Assembly (NCBI GenBank): GCA_030624805.1 | Contig: JAUXJL010000033.1 | Span: 1-12,052 of the forward strand | DNA length: 12,052 nt | From: Acidimicrobiia bacterium | Lineage (GTDB): Bacteria > Actinomycetota > Acidimicrobiia > Spongiisociales > SHLN01 | Reading direction: 5' to 3' | In this document: positions 1 to 7,495 of the stretch, piece by piece | Position numbering within the stretch: the stretch's first letter is position 1 | Layout: the number at the start of each line of letters is the position of its first letter | Program-made: the position numbers and the translations under genes | The notes under the pieces: model-generated | The model's input: the letters and a program-made list of their open reading frames with translations, nothing else | Told to the model about the DNA's origin: nothing | The model's database searches: none

Positions 1-1635
1 CTTCACCGTCTCGCGGGCAATGACCCGGCTCCCGACGGCGGCTTGGATTGGGATGTCGAAGAGCTGGCGCGGAATCAGTTCGCGAAGGCGTTTGGTCATG
101 CTCGAGCCATATGCGTAAGCCTTGTCCTTGTGGATGATGGTTGAGAACGCATCGACCGGCTGGCCGTTGAGGAGGATGTCGACCTTGGAGAGCTCCGACG
201 CCCTGTAGCCGACCGGCTCATAGTCGAGCGAGGCGTAGCCCCTGGTGCGGGACTTGAGTTGATCGAAGAAGTCGAAAACGATCTCAGCGAGCGGGATTTC
301 GTAGTCGATCTCCACCCGTTCGGGCGACAGGTAGTTCAGCTGGCCCATCAGGCCGCGGCGCTGCTGGGCCAGCTCCATCACGGTCCCGATATATTCCGAT
401 GGGGCCAGCATCATCACCTTGACGTATGGCTCCTCAATCCCGGCCAGGTCATTGGCCGCCGGAAGGTCTTGAGGGCTGCGCACCTCCACCGTCTCGCCGG
501 TGGCCGTCGTGGCGAGGTAGGCGACGCTCGGCGCCGTAGAAACCAACTCGAGGTCGTACTCGCGCTCCAGCCGCTCCCGGACAATCTCCATGTGCAGCAG
601 TCCGAGGTACCCGCACCGAAATCCGAACCCGAGAGCCGCTGAGGTCTCGGGCTCGTAGCTGAGGGCAGCATCGTTGAGACGGAGCTTGTCGAGGGCATCG
701 CGTAGTCGCTCGAAATCGTCCCCATCGATGGGGAACATACCCGAAAATACCATCGGCTTGGGCTCCTGGTACCCGGGGAGTGCGTCGCCGGCCGGGCGGT
801 CGCTGCCTGTGACCGTATCGCCCACCCTCACTAGATCGATGTCCTTGATGCCGGTGATGAGGTAGCCAGACTCCCCCGGTCCGAGAGTGGTAACCGGCAC
901 GGCCTCGGGAGTCATGATGCCGACCTCGTCGGCGTGCTCGAGCAGGCCGGTGGCCATGAACCGGACCGGGTCACCCTTCCGGAGGGTCCCATCCATCACC
1001 CGAATGGTGCAGACGACACCCCGGTACGAGTCGAAGTGCGAATCGAAAATGAGCGCCCGCAAAGGATCGCCCGCCTGGCCTGTCGGGGCCGGCAGCTCGG
1101 TGACGACGGCCTCGAGCAGCTCATCGATGCCCGTGCCGGTCTTGGCCGAGATCCGCAGTACGTCATCAGGGTTGCCGCCGATGATGGAAGCCACTTCCTC
1201 GGCCACCCGATCCGGCTCGGCCGCCGGTAGGTCGATCTTATTGATCACCGGAACGATCTCGAGGCCTGCCTCGATAGCCAGATACGTGTTGGCGAGTGTT
1301 TGGGCCTCAACGCCCTGGGATGCGTCGACAACCAGCAGCGCCCCTTCCACTGCGTCGAGCGATCGGGCGACCTCGTATGAGAAGTCCACGTGTCCGGGCG
1401 TGTCGATGAGATTGAGCTCGTATGTGAAGCCATCACGAGCCTCGTACGTGATGCGGACCGCTCGAGCCTTGATGGTGATGCCTCTTTCACGCTCGAGATC
1501 CATGCTGTCGAGCATCTGCTCTCTCATGTCTCGCTTCGAGATGGCACCGGTGCGTTCCAGTAGCCGATCGGCCAGGGTGGACTTCCCGTGGTCAATATGG
1601 GCGATGATGCTGAAGTTACGGATGCGCGAGATCAT
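1..1635 (-). CDS. lepA: Elongation factor 4 (LepA), translational GTPase, C-terminus cut by window edge
   Basis: LepA/EF4 binds the ribosome and promotes back-translocation or late ribosome assembly using GTP; it acts in the cytoplasm or at the membrane face. The visible 545 residues start MISRIRNFSIIAHIDHGKST, with the G1 P-loop HIDHGKST (residues 13-20). Further in come RGITI (G2), DTPGH (G3), NKID (G4) and SAKTG (G5). EF-G-like domains follow, including GFRCGYLGLLHMEI, a LepA hallmark. The family is about 600 residues, so about 55 C-terminal residues lie beyond the left edge. The ATG at 1635-1633 is chosen because family homology begins at once after it. No SD precedes it (CGTCCTC), while a TACAAT box lies 14 bp upstream, so the mRNA may be nearly leaderless. 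The gene is divergent from rpsT, as in many actinobacteria. The identification is secure. Confidence 0.97.
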   Translation of the reverse strand, partial: MISRIRNFSIIAHIDHGKSTLADRLLERTGAISKRDMREQMLDSMDLERERGITIKARAVRITYEARDGFTYELNLIDTPGHVDFSYEVARSLDAVEGALLVVDASQGVEAQTLANTYLAIEAGLEIVPVINKIDLPAAEPDRVAEEVASIIGGNPDDVLRISAKTGTGIDELLEAVVTELPAPTGQAGDPLRALIFDSHFDSYRGVVCTIRVMDGTLRKGDPVRFMATGLLEHADEVGIMTPEAVPVTTLGPGESGYLITGIKDIDLVRVGDTVTGSDRPAGDALPGYQEPKPMVFSGMFPIDGDDFERLRDALDKLRLNDAALSYEPETSAALGFGFRCGYLGLLHMEIVRERLEREYDLELVSTAPSVAYLATTATGETVEVRSPQDLPAANDLAGIEEPYVKVMMLAPSEYIGTVMELAQQRRGLMGQLNYLSPERVEIDYEIPLAEIVFDFFDQLKSRTRGYASLDYEPVGYRASELSKVDILLNGQPVDAFSTIIHKDKAYAYGSSMTKRLRELIPRQLFDIPIQAAVGSRVIARETVK

Positions 1636-1648
1636 GAGGACGGGGGCG

Positions 1649-1654
1649 ATTGTA
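1649..1654 (-). promoter_or_regulatory. Probable -10 box of lepA
   Basis: Read on the minus strand this is TACAAT, five of six matches to TATAAT. It ends 13 nt before the lepA ATG, which puts the expected transcription start about 6-7 nt before the start codon. No good -35 hexamer is seen at the usual distance; GGGACA is present but only 14 nt away. The very short leader without an SD fits near-leaderless translation, which is common in actinobacteria. This is an inference from one hexamer. Confidence 0.4.
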
Positions 1655-1684
1655 GGGCAGAAAGCGTCTGTCCCTCCCGTGTGA

Positions 1685-1879
1685 CGGGCGCGGTCCTTCA
1701 CGGTATGGGCCACGTTGCGAGCCTACGGACGGGCGGGCTACAGATCCATGGTGGGGCGCACTCTCGATTTGGCGCAGCGCCTAGCCGGGCTGGTGGACGA
1801 ACACCCCGATTTCGAGCGGTTAGCCGAGGTTCCCCTCAACATCGTCTGTTTCCGGTACCGGCCCGATGGTGTCACCGAA
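1685..1879 (+). pseudogene. Remnant of a PLP-dependent (group II) aromatic amino acid decarboxylase
   Basis: This frame opens after a stop at 1682 and reads RARSFTVWATLRAYGRAGYR, then a segment ending VPLNIVCFRYRPDG. That pattern resembles the C-terminal small domain of DOPA/tryptophan/glutamate-type decarboxylases: a W.TLR.YG..G hinge, the helix with DLAQRLAGLVDE, the HPDFERLA strand and the VPLNIVCFRYRP strand. Only about 65 of the usual 450-500 codons remain. The PLP-lysine domain is missing, and after about 1880 the match fades; TLVRNHRPLAVERVTAML near 1950-2003 might be a trace of the extreme C-terminus. No start codon or SD belongs to it. The frame stays open into rpsT, but rpsT has its own SD and start. 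I infer a decayed gene that once lay upstream of rpsT. A short intact peptide is less likely. I recognise the family from pattern memory, not from a search. Confidence 0.6.
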
Positions 1880-2001
1880 CACCGGGCCGATCGGCCTGCC
1901 AGTGGCATGAGTAGGTTTCTTGGCCGAAAAAGCAGACCGGCAGCAGGACATCCGACACTGGTCAGAAACCACCGACCGCTGGCTGTAGAGCGGGTTACCG
2001 C

Positions 2002-2024
2002 TATGCTTTCGCCTTCACGAAGGA
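2002..2024 (+). promoter_or_regulatory. rpsT -10 candidate and Shine-Dalgarno
   Basis: TATGCT at 2002-2007 is a reasonable -10 box, 22 bp before the start codon; the -35 candidate CTGGCT (1979-1984, 17-bp spacer) matches only three positions. GAAGGA at 2019-2024 is a good SD, five bases from the ATG at 2030. It fixes the rpsT start against the much longer open frame upstream. The SD is convincing; the promoter is tentative. Confidence 0.45.
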
Positions 2025-2029
2025 CACGC

Positions 2030-2299
2030 ATGGCCAACATCAAATCTCAAATCAAGCGAAACCGCCAGAACGAGAAGGCTCGCAAGCGCAATCAAACGGT
2101 TCGCTCCGAAATCAAGACGCGCACCAAGCGCGCCGTCGAGGCCGCTCAGTCGGGTGACGCCGATGCCGCTCAGGCGGCGCTCAAGTTGGCGCAGGCCAAG
2201 ATCGACACGGCGTCCACTCGTGGTGTGCTCCACGCCAACACCGCTGCCCGCCAGAAGTCGAAGCTCACCAAACAGGTCAACAACCTCCTCGGGTCATAG
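2030..2299 (+). CDS. rpsT: 30S ribosomal protein S20 (bS20)
   Basis: bS20 binds 16S rRNA early in 30S assembly. The 89-residue product starts MANIKSQIKRNRQNEKARKR, the signature N-terminus of bS20. It is rich in Lys, Arg and Ala and fits the long helical bundle of the family; its length is typical (about 86-90). The start is fixed by SD GAAGGA (2019-2024). The same frame is open upstream to 1685, but that part is a decarboxylase remnant and not bS20. greA follows after 13 bp on the same strand, suggesting a two-gene transcript. Divergence from lepA and closeness to holA reproduce a well known actinobacterial neighbourhood. Confidence 0.98.
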   Translation: MANIKSQIKRNRQNEKARKRNQTVRSEIKTRTKRAVEAAQSGDADAAQAALKLAQAKIDTASTRGVLHANTAARQKSKLTKQVNNLLGS

Positions 2300-2312
2300 G
2301 TGCCCATCTGAC

Positions 2313-2786
2313 ATGCCGGAAGAGACCACCTGGCTGACCCCAGCCGCCCACACCAAGCTCAGCGAGGAGTTTGAAGAACTCACCACCGTCGGTCGCCGTC
2401 ACATCGAAGAGCGGATCGCCGAGGCCCGCTCGCACGGCGATCTCCGAGAGAACGCCGATTACGACGCGGCCAAGAACGAGCAGGGCCTGATGGAAGCCCG
2501 CATCCGCCAGCTCAAGCACTTACTCGACCGTGCGGAGGTTCGCGAAGCTGTCGACACCGGCAAAGTAGGAGTCGGTTCCATCGTGACCGTCAACAATGAC
2601 GACCTCACGCTCGAGGTGCTGGTAGCAACGTCCGAAAACCGGGTCTCGGGTGTCCAGACTGCCGCCCCCGACGGTCCGCTCGGCAGGGCGCTCATCGGAG
2701 CCGAGGTAGGCGACAAGGTGACCTACGAGGCCCCCGGCGGCACCTTTACCTACATCGTGGAGAGCATCCGCCCATTTGACGGTTGA
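2313..2786 (+). CDS. greA: Transcription elongation factor GreA
   Basis: GreA enters the RNA polymerase secondary channel and stimulates cleavage of backtracked transcripts. The product is 157 residues, the normal family length. Residues 1-78 form the coiled coil, and its tip carries GDLRENADYDAAK. D43 and E46 correspond to the acidic pair (D41/E44 in E. coli) that positions the catalytic magnesium. Residues 80-157 are the FKBP-like domain, with GSIVTV, PLGRALIGAEVGDKV and a terminal YIVESIRP strand. The ATG at 2313 gives a family-like N-terminus; the longer open frame to 2154 overlaps rpsT and has no GreA homology. Only a weak, distant AGG lies upstream, so translation is probably coupled to rpsT, which ends 13 bp earlier. 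A perfect hairpin overlaps the stop codon. Confidence 0.97.
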   Translation: MPEETTWLTPAAHTKLSEEFEELTTVGRRHIEERIAEARSHGDLRENADYDAAKNEQGLMEARIRQLKHLLDRAEVREAVDTGKVGVGSIVTVNNDDLTLEVLVATSENRVSGVQTAAPDGPLGRALIGAEVGDKVTYEAPGGTFTYIVESIRPFDG

Positions 2787-2805
2787 TTCGACTAAGTCGA
2801 ATCAA
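2783..2805. terminator. Perfect 10-bp inverted repeat at the greA-holA convergence
   Basis: TTGATTCGAC, a TAA loop and GTCGAATCAA form a perfect 10-bp stem with a 3-nt loop. It includes the last base of the last sense codon of greA and its TGA stop. It sits between convergent greA and holA, which is right for a bidirectional terminator. There is no U-run on either side and the stem is only moderately GC-rich, so it is not a canonical intrinsic terminator. A weaker 7-bp inverted repeat (CGCCCAC at 2806-2812 with GTGGGCG at 2850-2856) lies beyond it. It could instead be a protein-binding palindrome or an mRNA 3'-end stabiliser. Confidence 0.45.
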
Positions 2806-2871
2806 CGCCCACTGGGACAACCGTGGATCAGATCGTTCCCGCTCTCGAGGTGGGCGGTTGCCGCTTGCCGG

Positions 2872-3870
2872 CTACGCCGTCCGCCGGGCGGCGCTTCCCG
2901 AGTACCACCGGCACAGCGCCACCGTGAGGCGCTCCATGGTGAGGCGATGGGTGTCCTCGGGTGCACTCTTGAGGTGTTGGTCGGCCCGGCTGATGGCGTC
3001 GAGGGCTCGACGGAGCTCGCTGTCCGAGGAGCGGCTCCGCCCGTTCCAGGCCTTCTTGGTGGGGAAATGGTCGGGTGCGGTGCCACTCCACTCGGCAAAG
3101 GTTGCCAGGTCCGGGGCGGCCGCAGCCATCGCCCGTCGTTTTAGATCGTTCTCGAGGTAGGCGAGCAGTACGAGGGGGTGGCTGTGGGTGAGGTAGTCCG
3201 TGAGCCTCCGCAAGGCCTGACCGACATTTCCGGCTGAGACCGCGTCGGCGTACAGCCACACCGGCTCGTCCGGGCGGGTTCGGAACCGTTCGATGAGCTC
3301 ATCGGCCGAAGGAAGCTCGTCGGCCAGCTCGAGCTGGTCGAGGGCTCCGGCAAGGGCTGCAAGGTCGGACCCGAAGCGTTGGATGAGTGCGCTCTGGGCC
3401 TCTCCGGGAAGTCGCAGATTGCGGCGCTTCATCTCCGCCGCCAGCCACTTTCCGGCTTCGCTCTCGCGGACCTTCTTGACGGCTACTACCTCGCCGACTT
3501 CCTTGATTGTGCGAGCCAGCGGAGCCGGAAGTACTCCGCTCGACGTGAAGGCAACGTACAACCCTTCGGGGAGATCGGCAAGGAGCTCTGCGATTATCTC
3601 GACCTCGGCCTTGAGCAGGTTATGACTGTCGACTACCAGGACGGCCTCGCTGCCGCCGAACAGCGACCCGGACTGCAGGGCAGGAACCAGCGCCTCGAGG
3701 TCGGCCCGCATTGACCCGCCGGTTGGCACTTCAGACCCGGTGCCCTTGGCGGGCACGTCGACTCGAACGAGCGAATCGGCGACTTCGAGGTGAGCGTGGG
3801 CCCGAACAAGGATTTCCTGGCGTTCTCCCGGCCCAGCGTCCCGGGGGCCAACCACGGCAAGGATCGACAT
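2872..3870 (-). CDS. holA: DNA polymerase III delta subunit (clamp loader)
   Basis: The delta subunit opens the beta sliding clamp during clamp loading. The 332-residue length is typical. Recognisable elements are the N-terminal strand SILAVVGPRDAG, the middle segment PALQSGSLFGGSEAVLVVDS (a SLFG..R/E.V.V motif typical of HolA), YVAFTSSG, and the C-terminal helical collar domain (HPLVLLAYLENDLKRRAMAA, ending TVALCRWYSG). The actinobacterial type lacks a canonical Walker A, as here. The ATG at 3870 follows the comEC stop by only 9 nt. The spacer CCTCCTTCC is the reverse of an SD, so initiation probably relies on coupling to comEC. Being the last gene of the comEA-comEC-holA operon is the usual actinobacterial arrangement and supports the call. 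Confidence 0.93.
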   Translation of the reverse strand: MSILAVVGPRDAGPGERQEILVRAHAHLEVADSLVRVDVPAKGTGSEVPTGGSMRADLEALVPALQSGSLFGGSEAVLVVDSHNLLKAEVEIIAELLADLPEGLYVAFTSSGVLPAPLARTIKEVGEVVAVKKVRESEAGKWLAAEMKRRNLRLPGEAQSALIQRFGSDLAALAGALDQLELADELPSADELIERFRTRPDEPVWLYADAVSAGNVGQALRRLTDYLTHSHPLVLLAYLENDLKRRAMAAAAPDLATFAEWSGTAPDHFPTKKAWNGRSRSSDSELRRALDAISRADQHLKSAPEDTHRLTMERLTVALCRWYSGSAARRTA

Positions 3871-3879
3871 GGAAGGAGG

Positions 3880-5955
3880 CTACCCACCAACGGGTATCAC
3901 AATGTCGCCGAGGAGATCTGTGCGTCGTACGTCGGCGCCGAGGCCGTCGAGTACCGCCAAGACGGTGGAGTGTGGATGGCCGAACGTATTGGGGCCGACG
4001 CTGATGATTACCACTGAAGGGGAATATCTGCGCAACCAGGCAAGATCGGTGGTAGCGGCCCCGTGATGAGGGACCTTTAAAATGTCGACGGTCACTACTC
4101 CGAGCTCGTTCTGGGCCGCCGCCTCGATGTCGCCGGTGAGAAGCGCGGTCACCCCAGCCGACTCGATACCGAGCACAAGCGATTCGTCATTGACGCCGGC
4201 ATAACGTCGGGCGGGACCGAGCACGTCGATCCGAAACGATCCAACGTCGGCGGTCCATCCAGCTCTCGGTTGGTCTATGAGCACATTCCGGTCCTCCGCC
4301 TGGTCAAGCAAGGATTCGTAGAGATCGGAGCCTTCGGCATGTCCCGGGTGCCAGAGCCGTCCGACCGGATAGGAGTCCAGAACGGCCGGTATACCGCCAA
4401 TGTGGTCCTGGTCGCCGTGAGTGGCCACGAGCAAGTCGATGTGGTCTACATCGTACTCACGAAGTTTGGCCAGCAATCTGGCGGGGTCGGGGCCGCCGTC
4501 CACGAGGACCGTCGAACCGGCCGGGTCGAGGAGAAGAGTGGCGTCGCCCTGGCCAACATCGAGGAACACGAGTGTCGGCACTCGAACCGGACCGGCCGGC
4601 AGCATCCACGCAACCAGCGCGAGACTCGCCGCCAGGGTCACCAGCGGCCGCAGCGAACGGAACCGCGCGACTCCGATCATGCCGGCCACGAGTCCCACTC
4701 CGGTGGCATCGAGTTGGGGCCATCCGGCGGCTTGCTCGCTAATGGTCAAAACCACTCCGGCGAGCCTGGTTGCCAGGGCGACGGGAACCGCCCACCCCGT
4801 GAGGATCGCAGCACCTCCGGTCGCGGTCGCCAGAGTAACGATGGGTGCTGCCAGCAGGTTGGTCACCGGCGATAGCAGAGGGACTTGGCCGAAGTGCCAC
4901 AGCAAGAGTGGGGCGACGGCGACCTGGGCCCCAAGAGTGATCCCGAGCCCTTGTCCGGCAAGGCCCCAGCCGAGCCGGCTGATCAACCGGCTCCCCAGCA
5001 GCACACCGGAAGTGGCCGCCACCGACAGCTGGAACCCAACATCGAAGCTGAGGTGCCCGGCCACCAGCAGGGAGACGCTGACTGCGGTTCCGAGGGCTGC
5101 CCAGGGAGTAAGCGCGATTCCCCCCACCCGGCCAACGAGCACGAGCGCGGCCATGAGGGCGGCCCGCACCACCGAGGGCTCCCAGCGAGTGACCACCACG
5201 AAGAGCGCCAAGCCGAGCAGGCCGATCGCAGCCCGGCGACGCGGTCCCCAACCCAGGGGACCGGCCGCTACAAACCAAGCAGCCAGGAACAAAGCCACGT
5301 TGCTGCCACTAACGGCGACGAAGTGCGAGAGGCCGGCCAGCCGAAGATTGTCAACGTCGTCCGCCGGGAGGCGATCGACATCCCCGACCAGGAACCCGGC
5401 CAACAGGGCTCCTCGAGGTCCGGTTCCATCAAGGACGTCTCTCACCCGCCGCCTGATGGCGTTCCCGGCCCGGAACAATGGACTGGGGGGCCCCGCAAGA
5501 CGCTCGACGGTGGCTCCTTCAATGGTTCCGGCGACTGGATCCCCCCGTACCAGCCGGGAGCGAGCTCGCATTTGTCCAGTCACTGTCACGTGCTCTCCTG
5601 CCACCGCGATCGGCGGATCCGTCAGGGTCACGGCCAATCGGGGCCCAAGCCAAGGCGTCCAGCCGGAACGGGTGAGCAAGTGGGTGGGATCGATGCGGGC
5701 CTGCAGTACCGATCCGTACGATCGGGCGTCGTCGACCATCCGGCCTATCACAGTTACTCGGCCGGGTGGGAGTTCAGCGTTTAAGGTCCCGGCCTCGCGG
5801 GCCGATGAGGCGAGGCCCGAAACCAGCCCGGCGACCACAACCAGAATCACGAGTCGCCGCCTCGAAATCAGGGCAGGTACGACCAGCACCAGCGCCCACA
5901 GACCCGCTGTCCGGCTGACGCCAACGACGATCCAAGTGATACCGGCAGTCATCAC
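3880..5955 (-). CDS. comEC: ComEC/Rec2-family DNA-uptake membrane channel with C-terminal MBL domain
   Basis: ComEC is the inner-membrane channel that takes single-stranded DNA into the cell during transformation. At 691 residues it has the three-part build of the family. Residues 1-160 hold N-terminal membrane segments and a soluble OB-like (DUF4131) region. Residues about 180-450 form the Competence domain, marked by GLSHFVAVSGSNVAL (208-222), with many hydrophobic helices. Residues about 460-691 are a metallo-beta-lactamase-like domain with FLDVGQGDATLL, THGDQDHIGG (512-521), LLTGDIE and LKVPHHG. The metal-binding motif THGDQDH is a mild variant of SHxDxDH, so nuclease activity is plausible. 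The start is GTG at 5955, directly followed by ATG at 5952; neither has a strong SD. comEA ends 26 bp upstream and holA starts 9 bp downstream. Confidence 0.95.
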   Translation of the reverse strand: MMTAGITWIVVGVSRTAGLWALVLVVPALISRRRLVILVVVAGLVSGLASSAREAGTLNAELPPGRVTVIGRMVDDARSYGSVLQARIDPTHLLTRSGWTPWLGPRLAVTLTDPPIAVAGEHVTVTGQMRARSRLVRGDPVAGTIEGATVERLAGPPSPLFRAGNAIRRRVRDVLDGTGPRGALLAGFLVGDVDRLPADDVDNLRLAGLSHFVAVSGSNVALFLAAWFVAAGPLGWGPRRRAAIGLLGLALFVVVTRWEPSVVRAALMAALVLVGRVGGIALTPWAALGTAVSVSLLVAGHLSFDVGFQLSVAATSGVLLGSRLISRLGWGLAGQGLGITLGAQVAVAPLLLWHFGQVPLLSPVTNLLAAPIVTLATATGGAAILTGWAVPVALATRLAGVVLTISEQAAGWPQLDATGVGLVAGMIGVARFRSLRPLVTLAASLALVAWMLPAGPVRVPTLVFLDVGQGDATLLLDPAGSTVLVDGGPDPARLLAKLREYDVDHIDLLVATHGDQDHIGGIPAVLDSYPVGRLWHPGHAEGSDLYESLLDQAEDRNVLIDQPRAGWTADVGSFRIDVLGPARRYAGVNDESLVLGIESAGVTALLTGDIEAAAQNELGVVTVDILKVPHHGAATTDLAWLRRYSPSVVIISVGPNTFGHPHSTVLAVLDGLGADVRRTDLLGDIVIPVGG

Positions 5956-5981
5956 CGCCGCCCGCTCGAACGGTGAGAGGC

Positions 5982-6509
5982 TCAGGGGACAAGCACCCCG
6001 TCGCGCATGGTCGCCAGCTTCGCTTCTCCGATCCCCGTCACCCCGAGCAAATCTTCGACCGTCACAAACGGTCCATTGGTTTCTCGATAATCGACGATAC
6101 GGGCCGCCAGAACCGGCCCGACTCCCGATATTTGTTCGAGTTCGCTGGCCGTCGCGGAGTTGACGTGCACCCGTCCTTCCTGGTGCTGTGTGACAGCTTC
6201 ACCAAACTCCCGCACAATCACCTGCTGTCCGTCCACAATCGGCGCCGCCAGATTGAGGCCGGACGGGTCGGCGGTGCTCAGCAGACCTCCGGCGGCGAAA
6301 ACTGCGTCGGCCACACGGGAATCGGAGTCGAGCTCAACCAGGCCAGGTGCCGCCACCGCCCCGGCCACATGCACGGTGATCGTTCCAGCAGCGGAAGAGA
6401 CAGTCAGTGGAAGACGCGGTGGAGGCTGGGGCGCGTCGCCGAACCACCACCCGGCGAGGCCGGCCACCGCCAACACACCCGCCGCCACTATCCACTGTGC
6501 GCGGTCCAC
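5982..6509 (-). CDS. comEA: ComEA-like membrane-anchored DNA receptor (SLBB + helix-hairpin-helix)
   Basis: ComEA binds incoming double-stranded DNA outside the membrane and hands it to ComEC. With the start proposed here it has 175 residues. A single N-terminal membrane anchor (about 6-23, AQWIVAAGVLAVAGLAGWW region) precedes a Pro-rich linker. An SLBB domain follows (about 44-100, TVHVAGAVAAPGL, LNLAAPIVDGQQVIV). The tandem helix-hairpin-helix is at about 113-175: VHVNSATASELEQISGVGP, AARIVDYRETNGPF and LLGVTGIGEAKLA. The GTG at 6509 is chosen because GAGAGGG (6514-6520) lies just upstream and the anchor begins right after it. The frame stays open to 6866, but that part is antisense to the PPK2 gene and has no ComEA character. 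It is the first gene of the comEA-comEC-holA operon. Confidence 0.94.
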   Translation of the reverse strand: MDRAQWIVAAGVLAVAGLAGWWFGDAPQPPPRLPLTVSSAAGTITVHVAGAVAAPGLVELDSDSRVADAVFAAGGLLSTADPSGLNLAAPIVDGQQVIVREFGEAVTQHQEGRVHVNSATASELEQISGVGPVLAARIVDYRETNGPFVTVEDLLGVTGIGEAKLATMRDGVLVP

Positions 6510-6513
6510 TACA

Positions 6514-6520
6514 CCCTCTC
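6514..6520 (-). promoter_or_regulatory. Shine-Dalgarno fixing the comEA GTG start
   Basis: On the minus strand GAGAGGG lies four bases before GTG 6509-6507. It argues for the short 175-residue ComEA over the 294-residue open frame. The divergent spacer 6510-6644 (135 bp) must hold promoters for both comEA and the PPK2 gene. I see no clear -35/-10 pair for comEA; CATAAT at 6614-6619 is a possible plus-strand -10 for PPK2, without a recognisable -35. Confidence 0.6.
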
Positions 6521-6634
6521 GAGACCAATACGGGAGCTCAGCAGCAGAGCCGCCGCGCTTCGGCAAGAGATATATCAGGGACTGCCGGCCGAGTGAAGAT
6601 GCTTGCGAACGGTCATAATCGTGGAGCCCAGACC

Positions 6635-6640
6635 AGGAGG
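6635..6640 (+). promoter_or_regulatory. Shine-Dalgarno fixing the PPK2 GTG start
   Basis: A perfect AGGAGG lies four bases before GTG at 6645. It supports that start over the upstream in-frame ATG at 6603, which has no SD and adds 14 residues unlike the family. The ATG at 6641 is out of frame. Confidence 0.7.
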
Positions 6641-6644
6641 ATGC

Positions 6645-7442
6645 GTGGACACATATCGAGTTGCTCCGGGAGCGGTTGTGAACCTCGGAGATTTTGACCC
6701 GGCCGACACGGGTGGGCTCGACAAAACCACCGCCAAGGCCGAGACCAAGCAGCTGAACCGCCGGCTGGAGACCCTCCAGGAACTCCTCTATGCCGAAGGC
6801 AAACACAAGGTGCTCGTCATCTTGCAGGCGATGGACGCGGCCGGCAAAGACGGCACCATCCGGCACGTGTTCGACCGTGTAAACCCGCAGGGTGTGAAGG
6901 TGGCCTCCTACAAGAAGCCCACATCCAACGAGCTAGCCCACGACTACCTGTGGCGCGTTCATGAGCACACTCCGGGCAACGGTGAGATCACCATCTTCAA
7001 CCGGAGCCACTACGAAGATGTGCTCATCGTGCGGGTACTTGGGCTCGTCCCCGAGACACGGTGGGCGAGCCGCTACGAGCACATCCGCGCGTTCGAGAAG
7101 CTGCTGGCCGACGAGGGCACAACGATCCTCAAGTTCTATCTGAATATCAGCAAGGCCGAACAAAAGGCTCGGCTCCAGGCCAGGCTCGATGACCCGGCCA
7201 AGCACTGGAAGTTCGATAGCGGAGACCTCGATCAGCGCAAGCGCTGGGACGATTACATGACCGCATATGAGATGGCGCTATCGGAGACCAGCACCGACCA
7301 GGCTCCGTGGTACGTGATACCCGCCGAACGCAAATGGTTTCGCAATCTGGTGATTTCCCGCATCCTGGTTGAGGTTCTCGAAGGCCTCAACATGGCCTTT
7401 CCCGAGCAGACCGAGGATCTCAGCACCGTGGTGGTTGAGTAG
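6645..7442 (+). CDS. ppk2: PPK2-family polyphosphate:nucleotide phosphotransferase
   Basis: PPK2 enzymes transfer phosphate between inorganic polyphosphate and nucleoside mono- or diphosphates. The 265-residue product is a single P-loop kinase domain of usual size. An N-terminal helical part (about 1-52) precedes strand KVLVILQAMDAAGKDGTI, which holds the Walker A-like AMDAAGKDGT (62-71). The Walker B-like motif FNRSHYEDVL is at 118-127. The lid region carries ARLDDPAKHWKF and DQRKRWDDY, and near the end is PWYVIPAERKWFRN; all are PPK2 signatures. I cannot tell from this whether AMP, ADP or GDP is preferred. It is a lone gene, divergent from comEA and convergent with the CPBP gene. It interrupts the leuS-comEA adjacency of other actinobacteria and suggests polyphosphate use in this organism. 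Confidence 0.95.
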   Translation: MDTYRVAPGAVVNLGDFDPADTGGLDKTTAKAETKQLNRRLETLQELLYAEGKHKVLVILQAMDAAGKDGTIRHVFDRVNPQGVKVASYKKPTSNELAHDYLWRVHEHTPGNGEITIFNRSHYEDVLIVRVLGLVPETRWASRYEHIRAFEKLLADEGTTILKFYLNISKAEQKARLQARLDDPAKHWKFDSGDLDQRKRWDDYMTAYEMALSETSTDQAPWYVIPAERKWFRNLVISRILVEVLEGLNMAFPEQTEDLSTVVVE

Positions 7443-7495
7443 GGCCGCACCTCGTGAGGCGGGAAGGGGAAATCAAGGGTCGGGAAGAGGGTGAA

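Noticed and set aside
887..1684. Plus-strand open frame of 265 codons across lepA
   Set aside because: Antisense to lepA, with low-complexity Ser-rich composition and no family motif.
1715..2299. A 194-residue N-terminally extended S20
   Set aside because: The S20 family starts at MANIKSQ, with an SD in place; the upstream part resembles a different family and has only a TTG start without an SD.
4421..6163. Long plus-strand open frame of 580 codons
   Set aside because: It is antisense to comEC and comEA, rich in Ser, Arg, Thr and Pro, and matches no family; it is a typical GC-rich shadow frame.
5982..6866. A 294-residue version of ComEA
   Set aside because: The extra N-terminus is antisense to the PPK2 gene, while GTG 6509 has an SD and leads directly into the membrane anchor.
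7443..7466. Hairpin between PPK2 and the CPBP gene
   Set aside because: Only CCTC/GAGG plus three bulged pairs can form, with no U-run; too weak to call a terminator.
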